From Salvator merianae (taxonomy: Eukaryota; Chordata; Lepidosauria; Squamata; Teiidae): a stretch of DNA of 64,000 bases. The notes under the pieces were generated by a model. It was not told where the DNA came from. It did not search any database and worked only from the letters and a program-made list of their open reading frames with translations. Shown piece after piece: positions 33,360 through 44,570 of this stretch; positions within the stretch are counted from its first letter, which is position 1; each line of letters begins with the position of its first letter. The position numbers and the translations under genes are program-made. The stretch lies in NCBI GenBank assembly GCA_003586115.2, contig QVOM02000025.1:43816522-43880521 (forward strand), given 5' to 3'.

Positions 33360-34590
33360 GAGTATACAAAACTTTCTAAATTCTCTAAACTCTACCCTTT
33401 GAACAAGAAACGTGGAATGAGTACTTTTCCAACATTACAAATGTATCCCTATGAAAAAGTTTTACTTCAGCTTGCTTTTTAACATTCCCAACAGCGAATA
33501 CCTAGTAAAAACTACCTAGAATCTACCATGATTGTTACTGCATTCCTCAATATATTGAGGACATTCAACAGTTCATCTTACACTGTCCTCTTTATAGTTC
33601 CATCAGGAATGAAATTCTTGGCTGGATAATAAAAAAGTTTAGGGGGAAGAGATGATCTGTTTTCTCATGGTTTATGTTTTTTCTAAAGATTTGTATGTTT
33701 TTCATAGGACTGATACTTTGTGTGTGATCTTTGATGAAACCTCTGTCCAGATATTCATAGGTTGTTATGTCACTCAATTGCCTTTCTCTTCTGCACAGCT
33801 TTTCTGAGTTATTGACTATTTCTGTAGTGATTCTTTGTAACCCAAAAATACTGAAAAAGACTAACAAGTTCTGAATATAGAGATGGAAGCCTGGAAGCTA
33901 ATTTGTAACCACTTGTATAAGTAGCATGGTCTTGTTTGAGATCAGGTCCTTCTCTTCAGGGTTCTGAAAACTGTGGTCTTCGCTGTAGAATTCTTGCATT
34001 CTTATCAGCAGCTGAAGGAAGAAGAAGGGGAAACAGTTTTTTTGTGCTAGTTACTATAATAAATACCTCACATTTCAGTTATTCACTGCATCCTCCTTGG
34101 AACCAGTCTACTTTGCAGTGCTGCTTGATGTTTTAAAAATAATATCTTTATATCTCTCTACCTATCTATCCATCTACCCACGTATGGCATGACTGCAGTC
34201 TCCAGGCAGCATATTGTGGTGTTAAGTAGATTAATTTTGACATTATCATCACTCCTGATTTGCGTGCCCTCTTTCCAAAGAATGCTCTCCAACAGTTCAC
34301 AAGTTGCAGTAACAAAAAAGCAATAGTAGTCATATACAATAATTAAGAATAAAAATATCTAAATATTAACACATATAAAGCTTCCCACAGCATTGATCAA
34401 TATGCAGTAGAACTGGAACACAAACTAATAATCTCAAATTGAGATAGGAGAGAGGAATAGGTTACAATCCAATTGCCAGAACGTTCATACCTTTCACAGC
34501 GAACTGTTCTTTGTATCCTCATATGGGTAACTTGCAAAACAAATATTCAGGTAGTAGCTGCAGCCAGGTTTGCTCAGGCAACCTAACCAA
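33360..34590. other. Noncoding DNA
   Basis: No exon is seen. A CTAT-rich simple repeat sits at about 34150-34185. Near 34290-34370 the text resembles a decayed CR1/L2-type tail (CAACAGTTCACAAG..AATAAAAATA). Confidence 0.4.
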
Positions 34591-34596
34591 ATCAGC

Positions 34597-34790
34597 TTTG
34601 TTGTTGGTGATGGTACTACCTAGCTGTGTCTGGCTCCTGGTTGACTGCATGGGTACCTCTATATAGATTACTTGGCAAAGATACAGAAGTGGTTTGCCAT
34701 TGCCTACTTCCAGGAGAGGCTAGGGATCAAAGTGGTAACCCTCTGCTTTCCAGAAAGGTTGCTCTGCCTTTGAGCCACAGCCACTCCAAG
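34597..34790 (-). mobile_element. tRNA-derived SINE, same family as 29466-29668
   Basis: On the minus strand: head GAGTGGCTGTGGCTCAAAGG (A box TGGCTCAAAGG), degenerate B box ACTTTGATCCC, body GGCAATGGCAAACCACTTCTG, then GTCAACCAGGAGCCAG and an ACAACAA tail. Confidence 0.8.
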
Positions 34791-34799
34791 GAAAGTGTT

Positions 34800-36080
34800 A
34801 AATCTAGGAGCAGGTAGAGAAGAGGGAATCTGTGAAAGCAATACTTCTCTGTGACCATCTGGCATTCCAGAATTTCCTTCCTTTGGGATTCATTAGAATC
34901 CAGACCTATTCAAGAAGCACTTCATTGACTTGGGATGCTTGCAACCAGTGTGTATGCTCTATGAGTGAGTTACAGCCCACATTCAAAATTTGTTCTTTTA
35001 TTTGTTTAAAATCTTTTAATACTATTCTTCATTAAAAAACAATCCCATGGCAATTCACATCACCATAACCATTATCACAATCCAAGCAGAATAGACACAG
35101 CATAATAAAATTCTTACTCCACTGTCTACTATATGATTTCACCAGCAACTCCCAGATGCTTGGTGTTGATGGCCAACATGGATGAATGCAGTTGGAAGGC
35201 CTTACCTCTGCTGAGAGCTCGTTTGTGAGCGTTCTTCGAATTCCACATGGTGCCACATTGACTTTGCAAGAATTCATAGGGATCTCACAAACTGCCTTTC
35301 AGCAGTGGGAGGGCTTCTGGCTGCACTCAGCTATGCTGGCCACCACTGATGCCTGGGCACATAAGTATATAGTAAACAGGTATTACCGTTTTAATAGAAT
35401 AAGCTCCTGTTTTACGCTGGGGAAAGGAGGAACATTTGCCGCTCCAGAAAAGAATGATCCTCCTGTCTCATGCCAGATTAATGACTGCAGGTAGCAGTCC
35501 AATCAGGAAAATGTGGACCTCAGCGGGTAGGACCCCTATATTTCAGAAGGTGTTTCTTCAGAAAGCCTGATCCCAAATAGTTTAGGGCTTTCTATGACAG
35601 CAGCAAATGACTGTGAATCAACAATCCATGTAGTTCCTTGAGCAACATCTACTATGTTCACAGTAAGCAGCTCCACTCAGCTGGCTGGTTGTTCCATGCT
35701 CCAGTAGCCTTTGTCCATAGTAGCCTGCAGGGCAGCCCTACACATAAACAATCACTTCCTGAAGTTGGCATTGTATGAGTTGCTATGTCCAGCTATCTCT
35801 TATCTGGAACCAGTTATATCTTTCATGTTAGTGAAAACAGGGTGAAAGTGGTCATAGCCACAACAGCTACCTGAGCCTCCAATGATAATGTCCCTTCAAA
35901 TCAGGAATTCCCAGAACATAACAGGCACCCCATTTCAGTTTTCACCCTACTCATGAACACCTTTTTGGAGTGAAATAAATGGTCTATTTGTACTTCATTT
36001 TGCAGTACATTTTGTTCTGCCGTTTGTCATTTATTTGTGTGTTTATAATGAACTAAGGTGATATACGTTTATGCACGAAG
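34800..36080. other. Noncoding DNA, probably LINE-derived in part
   Basis: About 35560-35970 reads like the minus strand of a CR1/L2-type 3' region (TAGGGCTTTCTATGACAG, GGGCAGCCCTACA, TGAGCCTCC), but it is too decayed to bound. The 102-codon frame at 35186-35494 is unrecognised. Confidence 0.35.
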
Positions 36081-36084
36081 TGAG

Positions 36085-37130
36085 TTTTATTATTTGTTGC
36101 TTGGATTGATATCCTGTTCTTTACCCTAAGGTCTCAGGACTGGTTACAATAATTAAAATGCATAAAAATAAAAATCAGAAGCAATTAAAATAGTACAGTT
36201 CTTCATGGCTATCTGCCCTTCCCCACATTCAGACAAGGCAGCCTGTGATTGTGTTCAAATGGGGTTAAAAAAATTGGCAGACACCTGCTCTTGTAACAAA
36301 TGAGTCACATGGTCACGGACTTATTTATTTATTTATTTTGCATTTCTGCCACGCCCTTCACCCAGACTTCTCAGGACAGGTCACATAAACAATATGTGCT
36401 TGAAAACACTGATAAAAACAATCAAAACACCCAGTCACAACTGTAGGATGACATGTGAAGGGAGGTCAGATGTGAAAGGCCTGAGTGAAGATGTGTTTCT
36501 TAACCAGGTGCTGAAAGATTTATAAAGTTCACATGTGAAGGACCTTGAAAGGAAAGATATTCCATGATAGACAGAGACTGTATAGCATTGTCTCGCGCAG
36601 TCCCAATTCACAGGAAATACCCTGGTTGCTGGTAACAGAAGTGACTGACAGTTCAGGCAAGAGTAACAGACATGTGTCCTCCCCTTCTCACAATAAAGTG
36701 CAATTATAAAGGCAGCCAAGGCAGCCTCATTTAGACCTCAGGCTGAAATGGGCCTAGATAATAAATCTCCTTCAAGGCTGCCTGGAACTGACCCACCATT
36801 CTCACACCTATTTTTTCACCCAAGTGGATGTTTGTAGCCAGTTACTTTATACTAGCAGGTCGTGGCTATGCTTTTTTCAGGAGTGGATATACTGCTGCCT
36901 CCTTCAACCTAACAGGGATCTATCACATCATGCGGTCAAGCATTTACCACCAGCTGTGTATTTTGAAAAAGTCCTCAGAGCACTCAGTCCCTCAGATTGT
37001 GAAATTATCTGTGGGCTTTCCTTCTTAATTGGTTCCACTTCCCTATGGGGATCCTGTAAGACCAATGTACACCTGAAATTGATCTGCCTTTGACAGTGGG
37101 GAAGCAACTTGTGACTTTACTGTTCCCTGT
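36085..37130 (-). mobile_element. CR1/L2-type LINE 3' ends (two pieces)
   Basis: Two reversed tails occur: GGATTGATATCCTGTTCTTTACCC at about 36100, and TTATTTATTTATTTATTTTGCATTTCTGCCACGCCCTTCACCCAG at about 36320. The second is followed by LINE-like 3' UTR text (GCTGAAATGGGCCTAGATAA, CTGCCTCCTTCAACCTAACAGGGA). In such LINEs the AT-rich repeat lies at the very 3' end, giving the minus orientation. Confidence 0.55.
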
Positions 37131-37363
37131 TATAAGACTAAGGCAAAAAGAAACAAAGATTAAAAGAACCCAGAAGCTTGTAAAATAGTATCACATTTCA
37201 AGGGGATCAGGAATCAAAGAAACAAAAGAATTACAGTTTGTGAATTTGACAAACAATCAGGGGTGAGGGAAGAGAAAGAGAAGAAGGAAGTTGTAGTTTT
37301 ATTCCCATAAAGAACTGCAGCAGCCTTTGCTGGATAAGACCAAATAGCACTTGTGGAGGTCTA

Positions 37364-37670
37364 GGGCCTTTTTGCACTTACCACAGGATAATTATTCTGT
37401 GCTACGGTGATATGGACCACACAGCGCGGACACCATCCACATTGCGTGGCCCTAGTATTTACCTTCAGCAGGGTACCAGCATTTACAGCGTGAATGCTAG
37501 TTGCCTTGCTGGATCCTGACCATGGCAGCAGCTGGGAAGTGTCTGACTGCTGCCATGGCAACTGTCAGTGCTGCGCAGCACACCGGCACATGCTGACATG
37601 TGCAGGTGTGATCATGTGATCACGCAGGCCCAGCTGCTGCGGCCTGGCAGCCATGGCAAGTGCGAACACA
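37364..37670. mobile_element. MITE of the GGGCCTTTTCGCACTT family, copy 3
   Basis: The left end GGGCCTTTTTGCACTTACC is followed by CAGGATAATTATTCTGTGC and interior blocks shared with other copies (CAGCATTTACAGCGTGAATGCTAG, CCATGGCAGCAGC). The right end is reduced to AAGTGCGAACACA. Confidence 0.65.
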
Positions 37671-37679
37671 CTTTACCTG

Positions 37680-39110
37680 GAGTTGGATGCCAGCTTCCGG
37701 TAAAGCTGTTGAGCATAGCTAGGAGCGATTGGGAACAGGATCTGAGGAGGCTTTAAGCTTATCTTGGAAAACCTAATAATAGAAAATATTCCTTAGTTTC
37801 AGTCTGCATCTTTTCTTATCCTATCAAGCATTCTAGAAAAGGCATACCAATTATTAATCCAGTGCTTTTTTTTGGGCTGAAACAACCCTGAATGGAAAAC
37901 ATGTCTCCTTACTATTAAAAAAAGAAGAGATTTTCTTAGTCAGAGAGAAGGAAGGGAAACAAGTACTTTGCTTTTCACTATGAGGAAGGTTGATTAAAGC
38001 TAAAAATGAAGGAATTTGAATAATGCCAACCCTGATTCTTAAGCACAGGCAATAATCTTCTACATTCTGATCTCAGAATGTGATCTCAAGCATAGGCCAG
38101 GGCTCTATTTATTTCCATTCAATATAACTTTATCATTTTTACTGTGAGTAGTTTAGCCATCTACCTCCTGATTCATTTACACAAATGGTGGGGATGAGGG
38201 CAAATAGCTTGTGTATGTGTAGGTTTCAGGAGTCCTCTTCTTCTTACACTATTGACTGTAACATCTGTGTGTGCATGTAAACACATATGTAGTTGCATAT
38301 GTATGTTTATGTACGTATGTACTTATATTCTTATGTATGATACATAGTTTTCTTTCCACTGTTAATAAAAATAAACATACAGTAGATGGCAGTGTACAAT
38401 GCTGAGAAGGTTATGTAAGTGGTGTTGTAAATGTACATATAACTAATAAGACTGAAAGCACAAACACAGTTGAATTATCTTTGTTTTTGAAAGACCAAGA
38501 TACACCTGTGGGGCTTTTGCAGCTGTGTGTTTAATGTGGGCATATGCACACTTCTAACGTAATATCTCTTCATATTATAATGCAAACATAATTGTTTTGC
38601 AGCAGAAGCAGCATTCAAAGCATTCTATGTCCTCTTAGTATGTTGACATAACAAAATGCTTTTCAGTAGAGAATGAAATTGCTTGTTTATTGTGCTTGCA
38701 TTCCTTATGTTTTGGGTTTCCCCCTTTTTTTTCATTACAGCTTGCCTTGCACACTCTGGATAGATAAATACATAATAACAAAAATGAAGAGCTGCTGCCA
38801 GAGAGACTACAGTTTGTAATGCTAGTACTTGCCATTTGACTTTAAATCAGCTTCTTATTTTATTCCAGGAGAATATGCTGCAGCAGTAACCTAGGGAATG
38901 TGTAGCAGTAATTGTCATCAGAGATGATATCCTATATTTTGATGCAGTTTGTCTGAAGGATAGTTTAAGAAACTAGTATTTGGGAAGTGAACTGTGAAGT
39001 TCTGGGAATTTTCAGCTTCCCCCAGGCTGGCAATATGGCTGCCTTTAAATAGTCAGAGGTGACATGGGTATAGAGAAGATCCAGCGATTGCCTTTTGCCA
39101 TATCCTGCCA
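37680..39110. other. Noncoding DNA
   Basis: A TATG/TGTA-rich degenerate simple repeat lies at about 38260-38345. A pyrimidine-rich acceptor-like site precedes 38751 without a good downstream donor. Otherwise unassigned. Confidence 0.4.
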
Positions 39111-39111
39111 A

Positions 39112-39841
39112 GGGCCTGGTCACACCACAACATGATAGTCTATTTTAGGACTGAATGGGAACTGAGACCATTTTCATCCCAATACTCGCAATGGGACACC
39201 TTTCCTGCGGTGAGGCGAGGTGACTCCGGGGGTGGCACAGCCGGATTGTGGCAGGCAGTAGGTGGCTACGGGCATGCCAAACAGGCCAGCTTGGGTGCCT
39301 CCACTGGCTCTGGGTGCCAGAGCCTGCAGGCTGTCCTCCATGGTTCGGCTGACTAGGGCAGGGGTCCTGTGCCCACTTTGACCTTGAGTTCCAAGGACAG
39401 TTCATGGACCTTTGAGCATGTGCCAAGCATTGATGGAATGGGAAGGAGAAAAGGGAAGAGGGACACTCATATTTGCTACTGCAAGGTGGGAAGGAACATG
39501 GGCCTTTTTGCCACACCTTGCATCTGCAGTTGCTCAGGGGAAAGCGAGGCAAGAATTTCACTTCTGCCCCATGCAAAGAAGTTGTCAGGGAAGGTCTTGT
39601 GCGGTCCCTGACTTAATGCTCAGGAGGAACCCAGCTTTGGAGATAGGTAGGTGCACCACGTTCTGCTCTTGCAGCCTTCTTGCATCTGAAATGGTCCCAG
39701 TGCTGGGATAATCCAAATACAGGATAGTTTGAAGTGACAGTGAATAGTCTGGAGAAGAAACAGAAAGATACTTTGGAGTATGATCCCTGAGAACAGGTGA
39801 TGGCTTGAAAACGGATGAAACATAGGGTGTGAACACAGCCC
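39112..39841. mobile_element. 730-bp non-autonomous DNA transposon
   Basis: The left end GGGCCTGGTCACACC and the right end (reverse strand) GGGCTGTGTTCACACC are near-identical inverted repeats. The interior is more GC/CpG-rich than the flanks (for example GCGGTGAGGCGAGGTGACTCCGG) and carries opposing 143- and 99-codon frames that I do not recognise. No target duplication is clear. Confidence 0.6.
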
Positions 39842-39939
39842 AGATGTATGATTCAAACTCTGGCTGATCTGCACATCTGGTGAGATGCATACAAGATTGC
39901 ATTACTTAGGATTTCTTTTGTTGTTTTTTGCATGCTTAG

Positions 39940-39996
39940 CAGCCTCCCAGAAGTCCCCAGCAAGATGATTTTGCTTGCACCTCCCCAGATGTGCAG
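39940..39996 (+). other. Weak candidate exon (57 nt)
   Basis: A pyrimidine-rich acceptor (TTTCTTTTGTTGTTTTTTGCATGCTTAG) precedes it and a strong donor CAG|GTAAGG follows. The length is a multiple of three and the first frame is open throughout (19 codons, starting QPPRSPQQ). The surrounding sequence has repeat-like inverted motifs (CCAATGCAATGC), so it may be a chance arrangement. Confidence 0.2.
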
Positions 39997-41184
39997 GTAA
40001 GGAAAGCTATTATGGGAAACCTGGCATTGCTGCACTTTCTGTGCACTGCAGTGGTATTGCATTGGCAATGTCTGGGAATCCCAATGCAATGCTGAGAAGA
40101 TTGTGGCATTCATCTCATATTTGGAAGTTGCCTATGTCTTTCTTTGCTAGTTTTTAGCTCTAAGTTGTTTCCTGAGGTAATTTAGAATTAATAATACAGG
40201 AGAGAAAGGGAGAGGGGAGAAAAGTAGGATTGTAGCCATGCCAGGATTTCACATGTCCAAAAAGTGAATATTTTGGCTAGAACAACTAGTCTGGTGAATG
40301 AATAAGTGAGTTGCTTAATGAAGGTCATGCATCTACTTTCCTCAGCTTAAGGAAACCTTGGTAAATTAAATGGATTGCTTTTATACAAATACATATGTGT
40401 GCATCTAACAGTTAACACAGAATCAGATCTGTGAAACGCAAAGATGTTGTTTCAAGTCTTGTAATATGAAAAGTGGGTCTTGTTTTTCAGGTCTGTGTTG
40501 GTGCAAAATCCTAAATTGCAACTGCTGAGGGCATTTTTATCTTGCCTTATATTATTGGGGAATAAAAATTAACATTGTTAGTTACCTTGGAGATTAGATG
40601 AGTACTGCTTTTTAAGTTTCCACTTAAACCCCAAGTAGCATTAATAATGTTTCATTTAACTTTCCAAGTTGTTCTGCAGTTTCGATTCCCAGCAATTTAG
40701 TTGGTTGTTGTTATTTCCGGTTGTTGTGTTGATGTTGTTGAAGAGAAGGGGCAAAAGAGAAAGATAAAAAAGATGCAAAGAAGTCATTTCTGCCATCACA
40801 TATGCTGGTACAATTATAAGTCTCAAATTGAAATTATTCCAACCAATGTTTTATTTATTTATTTATAAATTAATGTTTCCATATTGCATTAGGAAGTTAC
40901 TGTAGTTTGCTATAAATGTTTAATTCAGCATTGGTTCAGCTTGTTTAATAGCTCACTAATGAGGAGTTGTGGACCCACTCATGAATATTTATTAAGGTTT
41001 ATAGAAACAAAAGAACAGATTATTGGGATGTGTTGAAATGGAAGGAATTATGCTTGCTCATTTTGAAATATGATGTAATTACCTCAAACATAGTAAATTA
41101 TGGCGCGTTTTGTTAGAGCAACATGGTTGGGCTTCTTGCCTAAAGCCATGTTCTGTTTTTCTCTCTTCTCTCTTCTTCTCTCAG

Positions 41185-41220
41185 CTGTCTTATTTGATTA
41201 ATCAGGACAACGTGGTACAG
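41185..41220 (+). other. Candidate 36-nt microexon
   Basis: It is preceded by an almost uninterrupted 32-base pyrimidine tract ending CTCTCAG and followed by the donor ACAG|GTAAAA. Length is exactly 36. Only one of the three frames is open; it reads LSYLINQDNVVQ with phase 0 on both sides, while the other two contain stops. That is what a 12-codon cassette exon looks like. It lies on the same strand as the CpG-island promoter, 18.9 kb downstream of its donor, in unique AT-rich DNA. It has no ATG, so if it belongs to that gene either a start codon lies in an exon I did not find, or it is part of the 5' UTR. I cannot name the protein. Confidence 0.4.
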
Positions 41221-41447
41221 GTAAAAATAAAAACAGAATTCATTTCAAATTTACTATGACATTTTTCAGTAATCTAAAAAAGCTGCATTTAGAAAAACCA
41301 AAATCAAGTATGAATATGCTTATTGTGTTAGAACTAGAATAATTACTGTAGTTTCTAAGGACTTGCAACCATGACTATGGAACCATTCAAATGTACCATC
41401 AATAAATCGCGCATTTAAATTTTGTGGTCCAGTGGCTAATATTTGTG

Positions 41448-42235
41448 AAATGCAGTGCAAATTAGTTCATAGATGGTGTGCAACTTCTACCAGGCTAATT
41501 CACTTTATTAAAGAAATAGCACCCTATTACTGCTCAACACAAAGAGGCACATATTTTCACTTGTGGGTGGGATTGTGAAAAGGCGGCTTCTTATTGGTCT
41601 GAAATTCAACATGAGATTTAAAGTATACCCAAAATACCAATAATCTTTTCACTGACTCTTTGCCTATTGCATTTATATCAGCAAAACAACTCTGCAGTTC
41701 ATTCCAGAAAATTGTTGAATTATCTACTACTGGCAGCAAAAATGCAAATAGCACAAAACTGGGAAATATATGCTGCACTTAACTTACAAGTCTGGTACAG
41801 TCAGTTATGGGATATAGTAACAGCAGAGAATGTCTCCTCATATTATTGTAGATTGCAGGGTCAAAGTCATAATGAGCACTGTTTTACAACCTTTGCTTAA
41901 CAGAATGGCTGAATGTATAGATTTAGAAGTTCCAACCTATCACCTGTTTTTCAAATGTTATCATCTTAAACTTTTGTATACGACTTATGGTTAGGGCTTT
42001 TATTTAACAGCCATATTTTGGAATTATCATATCAATATTTATCTCTTTCAAATGAGAAGAATGTGGTGTATTTCTGTATGTAATTTCTCCTGCGTCTGTT
42101 GTGTTTGTTTACTGTTCATTTAGTTTTTAAACTTTTCATATGATTTATGGTGCCTAGGCACCTGCAATATTATTGTATTGCACTCTTTGTTTTCTTTAAT
42201 AAAACTTTAAATAAATAAAGCAAGTATGCAGTGAA
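41448..42235 (+). mobile_element. L1 LINE, ORF2 C-terminal remnant and 3' UTR
   Basis: Translated pieces match the end of L1 ORF2. CKLVHRW comes first, followed by a stretch reading THIF or TYFH. Next is a segment of the form CGWDC..YWSEIQ, corresponding to the L1 WW-C-P-...-FW motif. Then, in another frame, LLLAAKMQIAQNWE and WYSQLWDIV correspond to the L1 'LL-AA---IAQNWK' end. At least one frameshift separates them, so it is dead. A 3' UTR follows, with an AATAAA signal and a terminal AATAAATAAA run near 42200-42220. Confidence 0.85.
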
Positions 42236-43130
42236 TTGATCCACTTTTGATTTTGCCACAAAAAATGTGTCAACCAAATAAAATGCTGTTTTTGCTGCTG
42301 GAAAGTACTTTGAAATCTGCTGCATTTTCAGCATTTCCCCCCTCCCTGTTCCTGTCTCACTTCCATCTCTGCTGTTGCCATGTAGGAAATCAGTCTTCTA
42401 TCCTATGTCTGAATTGAAGAGCAGAACATCAGTCTGCTGATGAAGGGGGGATTCTGTTCTCCTGGTTTCTGGATTAATGAAACAAATGCTGCAAATGTAT
42501 TTGTAAAACACACAAAAATTTGATTTCCCCACACCTTTGCTCATAAGGTATTCTCCCATTACCATGACAGTTGGGCAGCAGCAGAACAAATGCATGTGAC
42601 TGTGTCACTCTTCGGTCTCTACACTGTCAGCTTTTGTAATGCATTTAAACACAGTCTGCCTTTCAGGGTGCCTCCAGATGCGGGTAAAAACCTATCTTCT
42701 CCTGTGACTATATTGCGTGTGCCACACATATCCATCACAGGCCCAGTGTAGTCCCGGGTTAGCTGATCAAAAATCCGAAACTTCAGTATTGCAAAAAATC
42801 CAGCACTGATGCTGTGTTTTCTATAATATGAATTTCTTACTTCCATCTGGCAGCAGTCCTGGGCAAAATACCTGGATGCAAGCCAAGTGCAGGAAAAATG
42901 CAAAGCGAAGGAGGTGGGTGCTTGGCTGAAGTCTGAGTATTTCAACCAGGAACAGTAACGTGAAGAACCACCAGATAGAAGTTAGAACCTGGATTTGGCT
43001 CCTGCCCTTTAGCAGGGGCAGCAGCAGACAATTGTGGGATCTAAAGAAGATTCTAAGGAATAAGCATATATCATTATGGGTCAAAGTCATCTTAAAATAT
43101 TTCTACAAACACTTGAATAACACTCCTAAA
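42236..43130. other. Noncoding DNA with unrecognised minus-strand open frames
   Basis: Two overlapping minus-strand frames (42619-42945, 108 codons; 42821-43090, 89 codons) are open across a stretch richer in coding-like composition. One ends in a hydrophobic, membrane-like run. I recognise no domain. They could be a decayed retrocopy, or chance. Confidence 0.25.
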
Positions 43131-43134
43131 ACAA

Positions 43135-43263
43135 TTGTTATTGCATTTGTTTATTATTTATGGGATTTATGTTAGACCCAAGATTGTAAGGGAGCCCACA
43201 TTATTTTACTTCTTATCACATATTGTCAAAATGTCTTTGTGAAGTTAGGTGTGCTGAAAGGTA
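43135..43263 (-). mobile_element. Sauria-type SINE, part 1, split by a MITE
   Basis: TTTGTGAAGTTAGGTGTGCTGAAAGGTA is the reversed tail-side of the SINE body (consensus-like 'TGAGGTAGGTGAGGCTGAGAG'). The reading continues after the inserted MITE at 43447. Confidence 0.6.
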
Positions 43264-43443
43264 GGCCCTTTCTGCTCTTGGCTTTATTGTGAATTATATC
43301 TCAGAATAGGGACCTGCTATTCACATGCTAATGCAAACTATGAAAGGTCTTGCCCAGGGTCTACTATAGTCTGCACTAGCATGCAGATGGCAGGTCCCTA
43401 TTCTGAGCTATAATCTGGAATAAGTCCAAGTGCAGAAAGGGCC
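43264..43443. mobile_element. 180-bp MITE, copy 2, with GTA target duplication, inside a SINE
   Basis: The ends GGCCCTTTCTGCTCTTGG and (reverse) GGCCCTTTCTGCACTTGG are inverted repeats. GTA flanks both sides (43261-43263 and 43444-43446). Removing the element plus one GTA leaves an uninterrupted SINE, which confirms the boundaries. Confidence 0.92.
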
Positions 43444-43446
43444 GTA

Positions 43447-43530
43447 GTGACTGGTCCAAGATAATCAGTGAATTATCAGGACAAGCAGTGATTTGAACTA
43501 AGAGATTTCCAGGTCCTCATCTGACAGCCT
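43447..43530 (-). mobile_element. Sauria-type SINE, part 2
   Basis: GTGACTGGTCCAAGATAATCAG, GTGATTTGAACTAAGAGATTTCCAGGTCCTC and ATCTGACAGCC run in the same order as the conserved GTGACTGGCCCAAGGTCACC...GATTTGAACC block of these SINEs read from the tail side. Confidence 0.65.
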
Positions 43531-43934
43531 AGCATGCTGGCAGTATAGCATAAAAAACTCCTGTATTGTCCATAGATACTGCAACGTCCAATAAAAGTTG
43601 CAGATTTGGCTACAGATTTGGAAAACTGCAGTATGTAACTGACACAATCTATTAGAATTTCATACAGCTGCATGTCCAAGAATGTGCATAAGATAAAGCA
43701 ATTGTCTCACTTTTTTCAGTAGCATGGCAGATCTCTCTTGGATCATTCACAGTGGCATTTTGTCCTGTTGCATACAGACAGCATTGCCCTGCGTTTGTCA
43801 AGAAAGCAACTTTGGAATTTTTTGAATAGTGCTTTTGAGTTGCCTCTAAGGCAAAACTTAAAAGAGAGGCAGAGAGAAGGCAGAGCTCACTCTCTACAAG
43901 CTTCTGACGTGATCAGGACAGTGAGGCAAAGGAC

Positions 43935-44570
43935 CTGATTAGGGGAAGCAGCAAGGCAGACTTACAGTTCCGGTCACCTCACGTCAGAAAGGATATTGTG
44001 GAACTGGAGAAGGTGCAGAAAAGGGCAACCAGAATGTTCAAGGGGCTGGAACACCTTTCTTATGAAATCAGGCTGCAACATCTAGGCCTCTTCGGTCTTG
44101 AAAAATGGCATTTAAGAGGGGAGTTGATTGAGGTATATAAAATCATGCATGGTGTAGAAAAGGTGGATCAAGAAAAATTCTTCTCTCTATTGCACAACAC
44201 TAGAAGCAGGTGGCACTCTATGTGTGGGCAGGAGAGTTAGGACCAACGGGGGAAAATGTTTTTCACCCAGCAGGTCATCGGCCTATGGAATTTACTACCA
44301 GAAAAGGTGGTGACAGCAACCAGCTTTAAGAAAGGGTTGGACAATTTATTCAGGAGAAGTGTATTGATGGCTACTAGAATTGATGCCGAGGTCCCACCGC
44401 CAGGTTGGAGAGACAGGCAGGATGCCTCTAAAGTCCATTGGCAGTTAGCTGAGAGCAGGTGAAGGTTTTGCCTTCTTCTTCTGCTTGAGAACATCCAGAA
44501 ACAACTGGTGACTGTGTGAGACAGGATGCTGTTACCTGATCTGGCAGAGCTCCTCTTATGTTCTTATGAC
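43935..44570 (+). mobile_element. CR1/L2-type LINE, 3' end of the ORF and 3' UTR
   Basis: Family landmarks in order: AGTTCCGGTCACCTCACGTCAGAAAGGATATTG, GGAGAAGGTGCAGAAAAGGGCAACC, ATGTTCAAGGGGCTGGAACACC, CTCTTCGGTCTTGAAAAATGG, ATAAAATCATGC, TTCACCCAGCAGGTCATCGGCC, TATGGAATTTACTACC and AAAGGGTTGGACAATTTATTC. The end is GACAGGATGCTG..TGATCTGGCAGAGCTCCTCTTATGTTCTTATGA. The first 80-codon frame (43998-44240) is a remnant of the ORF end. It is the best-preserved LINE in the window and is 5'-truncated. Confidence 0.85.

Noticed and set aside
42619..43090. Overlapping minus-strand frames as a membrane-protein retrogene
   Set aside because: No identifiable homologous family, frame break between them, no poly-A or duplication; left as unassigned noncoding DNA.
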